A DNA stretch of 12,561 nt from JAKEGN01 sp964465665 (lineage in GTDB: Bacteria; Pseudomonadota; Gammaproteobacteria; Steroidobacterales; Woeseiaceae). Position numbers and translations under genes: made by a program. The stretch is taken from assembly GCA_964465665.1 (NCBI GenBank), contig CAYXKM010000187.1, positions 1 through 12,561 on the forward strand, in the 5' to 3' direction. The notes beneath the pieces are model-generated. The model had not been told where the DNA came from. It did no database searches and was given only the letters and a program-made list of their open reading frames with translations. Shown here in pieces: positions 1 through 5,495 of the stretch (within the stretch, counting starts at the first letter, position 1; the number at the start of each line of letters is the position of its first letter).

Positions 1-46
1 GATGCTGCGGCCCGAAATTCATCGTGTAACTTTGAATCTCAGGCAT
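1..46 (-). CDS. nuoD: NADH-quinone oxidoreductase subunit D, N-terminal fragment
   Basis: Only the first 15 codons are present, reading MPEIQSYTMNFGPQH; the rest lies beyond the left edge. The stretch NFGPQH is the conserved N-terminal hallmark of the 49-kDa/NuoD subunit, which with NuoB shapes the quinone site at the base of the peripheral arm of complex I. I chose the ATG at 46-44 because a GGAG motif lies about 6 nt upstream. An in-frame ATG at 58-56 would add four residues (MEQK). The start overlaps the nuoC stop by 8 bp, so the two genes are probably translationally coupled. It is separate from nuoC, unlike the fused nuoCD of E. coli and Pseudomonas. Identification rests on a short peptide plus position. 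Confidence 0.85.
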   Translation of the reverse strand, partial: MPEIQSYTMNFGPQH

Positions 47-743
47 TTTTTGCTCCATCCTTGAGGTCGGCCGCATATCGATTGTCGTCGCGAATCACTT
101 TGGGTACCAACGTCCGCGGCTCGATCGTGACCGGTTGGTATGCGACCCGGCCCTTTTCGGCGTCGTAGCGCACCTCGACATTGCCGATCAACGGAAAATC
201 CTTGCGAAAAGGATGACCGATAAAACCATAATCCGTCAGAATGCGACGCAGGTCCGGGTGACCTTCAAACAATATTCCGAAAAGATCGAATGCTTCTCGC
301 TCGAACCAGTTCGCCGAATTCCATATATCGACGACACTTGGCACGATTGGCGGATTCGCCGTTCCTGTATAAACCCGCAAGCGGAGTCGCGCATTGTGTC
401 GAACAGACAGCAGGTGATAGATGACCGCGAAGCGACGATCCGTGAAGGTATCCGATTCGTCGAGGATGACCGGTTTTCGCTCAACGCCCCTGCTGAATCC
501 ACTGTCCGTTGCGCTGGTAGTCGTCCACTCGTCAGTTCCGTAGGTCAGGTAATCCACGCCACAAACATCGATTAGCTGCTCGAAAGCAAAATCGTCCTCG
601 TCGCGCAATATCGTGGCAATGGAAACCAGATCGTCCTTCGACAGGATATAGCCCAGCTCGTCGCATGTGGACGAAATACGCTCGACCTTCGCGGCAAAGC
701 GCGCGTCGATACGAGAGGCCAGAGTCTCGAGCGGTATACTCAT
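39..743 (-). CDS. nuoC: NADH-quinone oxidoreductase subunit C (30-kDa subunit)
   Basis: This 234-residue subunit of the hydrophilic arm of complex I is cytoplasmic, has no cofactor and packs beside NuoD and NuoB. The family signature lies near the C-terminus: WFEREAFDLFGILFEGHPD (146-164) followed by RRILTDYGFIGHPFRKDFPL (166-185). A hydrophilic insertion at about residues 67-100 (with GFSRGV) makes it longer than minimal NuoC proteins; I recall similar insertions in other gammaproteobacterial stand-alone NuoC proteins. The reading frame is open upstream to 974, but that part lies inside nuoB. The ATG at 743 fits the family start (MSIPLETLASRI) and leaves a 13-bp gap after nuoB. The sequence just upstream is A-rich with no clear Shine-Dalgarno, so coupling to nuoB translation is likely. 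It overlaps nuoD by 8 bp. Confidence 0.96.
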   Translation of the reverse strand: MSIPLETLASRIDARFAAKVERISSTCDELGYILSKDDLVSIATILRDEDDFAFEQLIDVCGVDYLTYGTDEWTTTSATDSGFSRGVERKPVILDESDTFTDRRFAVIYHLLSVRHNARLRLRVYTGTANPPIVPSVVDIWNSANWFEREAFDLFGILFEGHPDLRRILTDYGFIGHPFRKDFPLIGNVEVRYDAEKGRVAYQPVTIEPRTLVPKVIRDDNRYAADLKDGAKNA

Positions 744-756
744 TCTTGTTTGTTGG

Positions 757-1314
757 TTACCTGGCAATCGTACTGGTGCGCCGGATTTTCTTTTGCAACT
801 GTATGAGTCCGTACAACAATGCTTCTGCCGTCGGCGGGCAGCCAGGAACATAGACGTCCACGGGAACAATGCGGTCGCACCCACGAACCACAGCATAGGA
901 ATAGTGATAGTACCCGCCGCCATTTGCGCAGGACCCCATCGAAACGACCCAGCGCGGCTCGGGCATCTGGTCATAGACCTTTCGCAATGCAGGCGCCATC
1001 TTGTTGACGAGCGTGCCTGCGACGATCATGACATCGGATTGGCGCGGACTCGGCCTGAAAATAATGCCGAAACGATCGAGGTCATATCGTGCCGCTCCGG
1101 CATGCATCATTTCAACGGCACAGCATGCAAGACCGAAGGTCAACGGCCACATCGAGCCGGTTCGGGCCCAATTCGCGACTACATCGACACCAGTTACCAG
1201 AAAGCCTTTTTTCTGCAGACTTTCTGCCGGCGCATTGCCAAGTCCCGGGTTACTTGGGCTTTCCGTCGCCTGCACTTCGGCACTCAATCCCACTCCAACG
1301 CCCCCTTCTTCCAT
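757..1314 (-). CDS. nuoB: NADH-quinone oxidoreductase subunit B (N2 cluster subunit, PSST)
   Basis: NuoB carries the terminal iron-sulfur cluster N2, which passes electrons to quinone at the interface with NuoD and the membrane arm. The four cluster ligands are visible: tandem C64-C65 in GLACCAVEMM, C129 in GSCANGGGYY and C159 in PGCPPT. The core from GFLVTGVDVVANWARTGS onward is typical. At 185 residues from the ATG at 1314 it overlaps nuoA by 31 bp. No Shine-Dalgarno precedes that ATG. An in-frame GTG at 1293-1291 (residue 8) sits about 7 nt after AGGGGG, overlaps the nuoA stop by only 10 bp and could be the real start, giving 178 residues. The first 35 or so residues are poorly conserved in the family and do not settle the choice. 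Confidence 0.95.
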   Translation of the reverse strand: MEEGGVGVGLSAEVQATESPSNPGLGNAPAESLQKKGFLVTGVDVVANWARTGSMWPLTFGLACCAVEMMHAGAARYDLDRFGIIFRPSPRQSDVMIVAGTLVNKMAPALRKVYDQMPEPRWVVSMGSCANGGGYYHYSYAVVRGCDRIVPVDVYVPGCPPTAEALLYGLIQLQKKIRRTSTIAR

Positions 1315-1640
1315 TCATAGACGAAGCCAACTACAAGCAATGCCAGGAAAATTCCCATGGCGGTCAGGCCGAATGTGCCGATGGCATCCAGTGAAACCGC
1401 CCATGGAAAGAGGAAGGCGATTTCAAGATCAAAAATGATGAAGAGAATGGCTACGAGGTAATAGCGAACGTCGAACTTCATTCGCGAATCTTCGAAAGGT
1501 TCGAATCCGCATTCGTACGGCGACAATTTTTCGGCATCCTTTTGGCCTCGACCGAACAGAAAGCCGAGCCCCAGCAGCAACAAGCCGAGACCAGTTGCGA
1601 CGCCGAGGAAAATCAGAACTGGCAGGTAATTTTGCAACAT
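1284..1640 (-). CDS. nuoA: NADH-quinone oxidoreductase subunit A
   Basis: NuoA is a small inner-membrane subunit of complex I, at the junction of the membrane and peripheral arms near the quinone entry. At 118 residues it has the usual length, with three hydrophobic helices at about 7-29, 60-80 and 88-108. The family signature SPYECGFEPF (40-49) lies in the loop, and FDLEIAFLFPW (70-80) carries the conserved acidic pair D71 and E73 in helix 2. I chose the ATG at 1640 (MLQNYLPVLIF), which matches family N-termini. A TTG at 1670 would add ten residues but lies only about 15 nt after the predicted transcription start and has no ribosome-binding site. It is the first gene of the nuo operon, behind a promoter of its own, and its end overlaps nuoB. 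Confidence 0.94.
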   Translation of the reverse strand: MLQNYLPVLIFLGVATGLGLLLLGLGFLFGRGQKDAEKLSPYECGFEPFEDSRMKFDVRYYLVAILFIIFDLEIAFLFPWAVSLDAIGTFGLTAMGIFLALLVVGFVYEWKKGALEWD

Positions 1641-1691
1641 GTTTGAGTACGTGCTCTGAATTTCGTGCAATCGCGGCCGGATTTGCGCGAT

Positions 1692-1719
1692 ATTGTAGCA
1701 GCCTGACCTGTTGCCACAA
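1692..1719 (-). promoter_or_regulatory. Candidate sigma-70 promoter of the nuo operon
   Basis: On the minus strand TTGTGG (1719-1714) and TACAAT (1697-1692) are separated by 16 nt. The -10 is extended by TG one base upstream (TGCTACAAT). The predicted start is near 1685, giving a leader of about 45 nt before the nuoA ATG. The same TGCTACAAT core occurs just ahead of yhbY in this window. The -35 matches the consensus only in TTG, so the extended -10 carries most of the support. Confidence 0.6.
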
Positions 1720-1722
1720 CAG
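1708..1722. repeat. Perfect 6-3-6 dyad overlapping the nuo promoter -35
   Basis: CTGTTG and CAACAG are perfect inverted arms around a 3-base centre. The dyad covers the proposed -35 element of the nuo promoter, the position of a typical repressor operator. It has no following T-run, so it does not look like a terminator. No regulator can be named from the site alone. Confidence 0.4.
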
Positions 1723-1837
1723 TCCCGACACGCGCCAGTTCGAATGAATCACGGTATTTTGATCTGCCGGTTGACAGCGTAACTGCTATGGCCGTTAAGA
1801 CGTGCCACAAACGCGATCAGATGCGCAATCAACGGAA

Positions 1838-1922
1838 TGGTGCTCTGGGCGAGACTCGAACTCGCACGGCTTTCGCCACTGCCCCCTCAAGACAGCGTGT
1901 CTACCAATTCCACCACCAGAGC
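1838..1922 (-). tRNA. leuU: tRNA-Leu, anticodon GAG
   Basis: The 85-nt gene folds as a class II tRNA. The acceptor stem is GCTCTGG/CCAGAGC (7 of 7 pairs), followed by discriminator A and an encoded CCA end. The D arm contains AATTGGTAGACAC. The anticodon stem CTGTC/GGCAG closes the loop TTGAGGG, giving anticodon GAG at 1888-1886, which reads CTC and CTT leucine codons. The variable arm TGGCGAAAGCCGT is long and stem-forming, as expected for tRNA-Leu. The T arm is GCGAG-TTCGAGT-CTCGC. It starts 15 nt after the secG stop with no promoter between, so it is probably cut out of the tpiA-secG transcript. E. coli has the same anticodon gene (leuU) directly after secG, which supports the symbol. Confidence 0.97.
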
Positions 1923-1937
1923 GATGAACTCCTCTGT

Positions 1938-2378
1938 CTACTGCTCGGAGCTGTTGTCGGGATCCGCGGGATCCGCGACCGGCTCACTCTCAAGCGCCGG
2001 CATATCTTCGTCGGTCTTCGGGCTGTCACTTTCGAGGGCAGGCAGGTCCGGAATCGCCTCGGAAGGATCATCGCCAGCCGGCGCCATGTCCTCGACCGGT
2101 GCCGCGGTCTCGATGAGACTCTTCGGACCCACATCAGGCTCCTGGCTGCTCATATAGGCCAGCGCCAGACTGCTGGCGAAAAACAGTGTTGCGAGAATCG
2201 CGGTGGTTCTCGAAAAAAAGTTGGTCGAACCCCGGGCACCGAATACCGTTCCCGACGCTCCGGCACCGAAAGCCGCCCCTGCCTCTGCGCCCTTTCCACG
2301 CTGCAACAGCACGAGCGCAATGATCGCCAGTGCTATCAAAGTGTGGACAATGAGCAAAGCTGTCTGAATATTATTCAT
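1938..2378 (-). CDS. secG: Preprotein translocase subunit SecG
   Basis: SecG is the small auxiliary subunit of the SecYEG channel and assists SecA-driven export. The protein is 146 residues. Two membrane helices (about 2-23 and 56-76) flank the family loop, with LLQRGKGAEAGAAFGAG at 24-40 followed by TVFGARGSTNFFSR. The start at 2378 has GAGGAAG just upstream, overlapping the tpiA stop, and the gap to tpiA is 7 bp. The odd feature is the C-terminus: residues 81-146 form a proline-rich, strongly acidic tail (19 Asp/Glu, only 2 Lys) containing a near-repeat, DLPALESD at 111-118 and DMPALESE at 125-132. As I recall, E. coli SecG is about 110 residues and lacks such a tail. The tRNA-Leu gene follows 15 nt after the stop. 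Confidence 0.95.
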   Translation of the reverse strand: MNNIQTALLIVHTLIALAIIALVLLQRGKGAEAGAAFGAGASGTVFGARGSTNFFSRTTAILATLFFASSLALAYMSSQEPDVGPKSLIETAAPVEDMAPAGDDPSEAIPDLPALESDSPKTDEDMPALESEPVADPADPDNSSEQ

Positions 2379-2385
2379 ATCTTCC

Positions 2386-3150
2386 TCAGTTGAGCGATGC
2401 CGCTGCCGCAGCGATCGCCAGAAAATCATCGGCCTTCAAAGAAGCGCCGCCGATAAGTCCACCGTCTATGTCCGGCTTTGCGAAAAGCCCGGCAGCGTTG
2501 TCCCCTTTGACACTGCCGCCATACAATATCTGTATCGCCTGCGCGATCTCGACGCTCCTGCCATTCAATCTGCTGCGGATGTGCTTGTGCACGTCCTGGG
2601 CCTGTTGCGGGCTTGCCGTTCGCCCGGTGCCGATAGCCCATACAGGTTCGTATGCGATTACTGCATTCGCGAATGCCTGGATTCCCGTCCGGTCAATGAC
2701 AGCGTCCAGCTGTTGGTCGATCACCGCTTCCGTTCGTTGCTGTTCTCTTTCCTCGAGCGTTTCGCCTACACACAAAATTGGCCGCAAGCCGGCCGCCACT
2801 GCCGCTGCAAATTTCTCCGCCACGATCTGGCTGGTCTCAGCCATCATCGCCCGCCGTTCGGAATGTCCGACGATGACGTATTCGCAACCCACGTCCCGGA
2901 GCATTGCCGGTGACACCTCACCGGTATAAGCGCCGGACGCATGCTGCGATACGTTTTGCGCTCCGAGAGCCACCTGGGAACCGGCCAGCGCGCTGCCGAT
3001 TTCCCGAAGATACGGGTAAGGCGGACAGATCAGCAGCCGTACCGGGGCCGAGCGACCGCGCCATTTCGCCAGCATTGCCCGGATCAGCTCGGTGTTCGCA
3101 ACCCCGCTGCCGTTCATCTTCCAGTTACCAGCAACCAGATAATTGCGCAT
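2386..3150 (-). CDS. tpiA: Triose-phosphate isomerase
   Basis: This cytoplasmic TIM-barrel enzyme interconverts dihydroxyacetone phosphate and glyceraldehyde 3-phosphate in glycolysis and gluconeogenesis. It has the normal length of 254 residues. All catalytic elements are present: N9 and K11 in GNWKMNG, the electrophile H96 in VGHSERR, the base E168 in AYEPVWAIGTG (the following residues start loop 6), and the phosphate-binding YGGSV (210-214) and GGA (234-236). The start at 3150 gives the standard N-terminus MRNYLVAGNWKMN; the ribosome-binding site is weak (GGGCGGG). A 104-bp gap separates it from glmM and holds a plausible promoter, so tpiA-secG-tRNA may form its own unit. Placement between glmM and secG is shared with Pseudomonas and many other gammaproteobacteria but not with E. 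coli. Confidence 0.98.
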   Translation of the reverse strand: MRNYLVAGNWKMNGSGVANTELIRAMLAKWRGRSAPVRLLICPPYPYLREIGSALAGSQVALGAQNVSQHASGAYTGEVSPAMLRDVGCEYVIVGHSERRAMMAETSQIVAEKFAAAVAAGLRPILCVGETLEEREQQRTEAVIDQQLDAVIDRTGIQAFANAVIAYEPVWAIGTGRTASPQQAQDVHKHIRSRLNGRSVEIAQAIQILYGGSVKGDNAAGLFAKPDIDGGLIGGASLKADDFLAIAAAAASLN

Positions 3151-3187
3151 GGCCCGCCCAGTTGTCGCTCAATTCAAAAGGCGCGCA

Positions 3188-3216
3188 AGGATACCGGGGC
3201 AATCAAGGCAAATCAA
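3188..3216 (-). promoter_or_regulatory. Candidate promoter for tpiA-secG-tRNA-Leu
   Basis: On the minus strand TTGATT (3216-3211) and TATCCT (3193-3188) are 17 nt apart, each matching the sigma-70 consensus at four of six positions. The start would fall near 3181, about 30 nt before the tpiA ATG. It lies in the only sizeable gap between folP and the tRNA gene. The prediction rests on motif match and position alone. Confidence 0.45.
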
Positions 3217-3254
3217 CGCAGCAACGAGTCCCGTCGAGCCAGCCGATACGTCGC

Positions 3255-4589
3255 TCAGCCAGCGGCTTTTTCGACGACGGCGGCCAGGCGCCTGGCCAGC
3301 AACTGCACCTGATGCTCGTTTTCGCCTTCAACCATGACTCGGATTACCGACTCGGTACCGGATGCCCGCAACAGCACGCGCCCGGTTTCCGCCAGTTCGC
3401 TTTCGGCCAGTTCGATGGCATCGCGGATGGCCGGTATACCCTTGATATCCAGTCGCGAACGGGTCCGGACATTCAGCAGGTTCTGCGGGTAACGCGACAT
3501 ACCCTGCACAAGTTGCGACAGGGTCCTGCCGCTTCGTTTCATGACCGCCAGCACCTGCAGTGCGGCAATCAGGCCGTCCCCCGTGGTTGTCTGGTCCAGG
3601 CAAATCACATGGCCGGAGGTCTCGCCGCCGATGGTGCCGCCGGATGCCCGCAGTGTCTCCAGTACGTATCGGTCGCCGACATCGGCGCGTTGGAATTCGA
3701 TGCCCTGCCTGCGCAGTGCGTGCTCGAGGCCCAGATTACTCATGACCGTACCTACCACCGGACCTTTGAGCGTGCCGTCAGCCTTGCGCGCTGTCGCCAG
3801 CACATACAGCAACTGGTCGCCATCCACGGTCCGGCCAAGCTCATCGACCATCACGACCCGGTCGCCGTCGCCGTCCAGCGCAATCCCGACGTTTGCCTTG
3901 ACCGCCGGAACGGTCGCCTGCAGCAACGCGGGTTGGGTCGAGCCACAGCCGGCATTGATATTGCGGCCATTGGGTGAGCAACCGAGCGGAATCACTTCGG
4001 CTCCCAGCTGGCTCAGGGTCCTGGGGCCGACTTTGTAACCGGCGCCATTTGCGCCATCGAAGACCACTTTGACGCCCTCGAGGCTCAGGTCCGCGGGAAA
4101 TGTCGAGGCGCAGAATTCCTGGTAGCGGATGCGCGCCGAATCAATTCGACGCGCTTTTCCAAGTTTCTGCGACTCCAGCGTGATTGCCGGCTGCTTGAGG
4201 ACCCGCTCTATTTCCGCCTCGACGTCATCCGAGAGTTTAGAGCCATTCGGATCGAAAAACTTTATGCCGTTATCCTGATAGGGATTGTGCGACGCGCTGA
4301 TGACGACACCCAGGTTGGCGGCGAATTCCTGGGTGAGGAAAGCGATTCCGGGGGTCGGCAGCGGGCCGAGCAGCAGCACGTCGGCGCCCGCAGCGACAAA
4401 TCCCGCCTCGAGGGCAGACTCGAACATGTATCCAGACAAGCGGGTGTCCTTGCCGATCAGCACCGTGCCGCCGGTCGGGACAAGTACCTGGGCCGCCGCG
4501 CTGGCCAGCCGCAGGGCAAAGTCCGCGCTCATCGGGTCTTTGCCGACCGTACCGCGCACACCATCGGTTCCGAAATACTGCCTACTCAT
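3255..4589 (-). CDS. glmM: Phosphoglucosamine mutase
   Basis: GlmM converts glucosamine 6-phosphate to glucosamine 1-phosphate, the step before GlmU in UDP-GlcNAc synthesis for peptidoglycan and lipopolysaccharide. The 444-residue protein starts MSRQYFGTDGVRG, a clear family N-terminus. The phosphoserine loop ISASHNP has S100 as the phosphorylated residue. The metal loop DGDGDR has D239, D241 and D243. The sugar-binding loop is GGETSGH (321-327), and the C-terminal phosphate loop is RASGTES (408-414). Most relatives have Pro at the last position of that loop (SGTEP); here it is Ser. The frame stays open upstream to 4685 inside folP, but the ATG at 4589 gives the right length and overlaps the folP stop by 8 bp, so translation of the pair is probably coupled. 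Confidence 0.98.
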   Translation of the reverse strand: MSRQYFGTDGVRGTVGKDPMSADFALRLASAAAQVLVPTGGTVLIGKDTRLSGYMFESALEAGFVAAGADVLLLGPLPTPGIAFLTQEFAANLGVVISASHNPYQDNGIKFFDPNGSKLSDDVEAEIERVLKQPAITLESQKLGKARRIDSARIRYQEFCASTFPADLSLEGVKVVFDGANGAGYKVGPRTLSQLGAEVIPLGCSPNGRNINAGCGSTQPALLQATVPAVKANVGIALDGDGDRVVMVDELGRTVDGDQLLYVLATARKADGTLKGPVVGTVMSNLGLEHALRRQGIEFQRADVGDRYVLETLRASGGTIGGETSGHVICLDQTTTGDGLIAALQVLAVMKRSGRTLSQLVQGMSRYPQNLLNVRTRSRLDIKGIPAIRDAIELAESELAETGRVLLRASGTESVIRVMVEGENEHQVQLLARRLAAVVEKAAG

Positions 4590-5424
4590 TTGTCTTTCCC
4601 GCCTCGAGGACTGCCTGTGCAACGCGTAACGCGTCGACTGTCTCTGCCACGTCGTGCGTGCGAATGATACTGGCCCCCCGCTCAACCGCCATGACTGCTG
4701 CCGCGACCCCGGCAGATACCCTGTTGTCCGTCGCTCTCCCGGTGAGATTGCCCAGCAGGCGCTTGCGGGACAAGCCTACCAGCAACGGCGATCCGAGGCT
4801 GCCGAGCTGCTCGAGATTATGCAGCAATTCCAGGTTCTGCCGGTCGGTCTTTCCGAAACCGAACCCCGGATCGACCAGTAGGCGTGCAGAATCGATACTG
4901 GCCGCATGACAGGCCGCGATCCGTTCCTTAAGGAACGCAATTATATCGCCGGGAATATTCTCGTAATACGGGTTTGACTGCATGGTCGCCGGCGATCCCT
5001 GCATGTGCATCAGGCAAACCCCGGCATCGAGCTCCGCTGCTGCCTCAAGCGCTCCGTCCAGCCGCAACGCATAAACGTCATTGATCAGACTCGCACCGGC
5101 GGCGACGGCAGTTCGCATGACGGACGCCTTGCTCGTATCCACCGAAATCGCGACGTCCAGTTCCCGGGCAATCACCTCGATAACCGGGATCACGCGATCG
5201 GCTTCCTCCACTTCGGATACGCCCGCTGCGCCTGGCCGCGTTGATTCACCGCCGACATCGATGATCGCTGCCCCGGCGGCCAGCATCGACTCAGCATGGC
5301 GCAGTGCGACATCTCGATCGAGGTACCGTCCTCCGTCGGAGAAGGAGTCCGGCGTCACATTCAGGATGCCCATCACCCTGGGTTGACTCAGATCGAGAAT
5401 CCTTGCTCCAAGACGCAACTGCAT
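4582..5424 (-). CDS. folP: Dihydropteroate synthase
   Basis: FolP condenses 6-hydroxymethyl-7,8-dihydropterin pyrophosphate with p-aminobenzoate to form dihydropteroate in folate synthesis; it is the target of sulfonamides. The 280-residue protein is a TIM barrel with the expected motifs: MGILNVTPDSFSDGG (18-32, including N22), DVGGESTRPGA (56-66), SVDT with D96, IND with N115, DPGFGFGK (185-192), SRK with K221 and RTHDV (255-259). An AGGGGA ribosome-binding site lies 6 nt before the ATG at 5424. Nothing in these loops suggests an insertion-type sulfonamide-resistant variant. The gene follows ftsH after a 71-bp gap holding a terminator-like hairpin and overlaps glmM by 8 bp. The ftsH-folP-glmM order is also that of E. 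coli. Confidence 0.98.
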   Translation of the reverse strand: MQLRLGARILDLSQPRVMGILNVTPDSFSDGGRYLDRDVALRHAESMLAAGAAIIDVGGESTRPGAAGVSEVEEADRVIPVIEVIARELDVAISVDTSKASVMRTAVAAGASLINDVYALRLDGALEAAAELDAGVCLMHMQGSPATMQSNPYYENIPGDIIAFLKERIAACHAASIDSARLLVDPGFGFGKTDRQNLELLHNLEQLGSLGSPLLVGLSRKRLLGNLTGRATDNRVSAGVAAAVMAVERGASIIRTHDVAETVDALRVAQAVLEAGKTNE

Positions 5425-5441
5425 TGCCTGTCCCCTGAACC

Positions 5442-5468
5442 AAAACGGCAGCCGATTGGCTGCCGTTT
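5442..5468 (-). terminator. Rho-independent terminator or attenuator after ftsH
   Basis: On the minus strand AAACGGCAGCC and GGCTGCCGTTT form a perfect 11-bp stem with the 4-base loop AATC, 27 nt after the ftsH stop. The T-run is only TTTT before GG, so termination may be partial. Folded in the transcript, it lies about 17 nt before the folP start. The opposite strand has no T-run beyond the stem, so the element appears to act on the ftsH transcript. Confidence 0.75.
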
Positions 5469-5495
5469 CAGAGAGTCATGTCGTACCTGTAACAA

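Noticed and set aside
667..1320. Plus-strand open frame (217 codons) opposite nuoB and the nuoC start
   Set aside because: NuoB with all four cluster cysteines occupies the other strand; this frame is antisense noise.
1771..1776. Exact TTGACA on the plus strand in the tRNA-nuoA gap
   Set aside because: No -10-like hexamer lies 16-18 nt downstream, and there is no plus-strand gene to serve.
1780..1815. Possible terminator hairpin after the tRNA (GGCACGT-CTTA-ACGGCC on the minus strand)
   Set aside because: The stem is short, has a bulge and is not followed by a T-run.
2904..3977. Long plus-strand open frame (357 codons) opposite tpiA and glmM
   Set aside because: It is antisense to two genes with intact catalytic motifs and has a low-complexity composition typical of a shadow frame in GC-rich DNA. 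No ribosome-binding site or family resemblance was seen.
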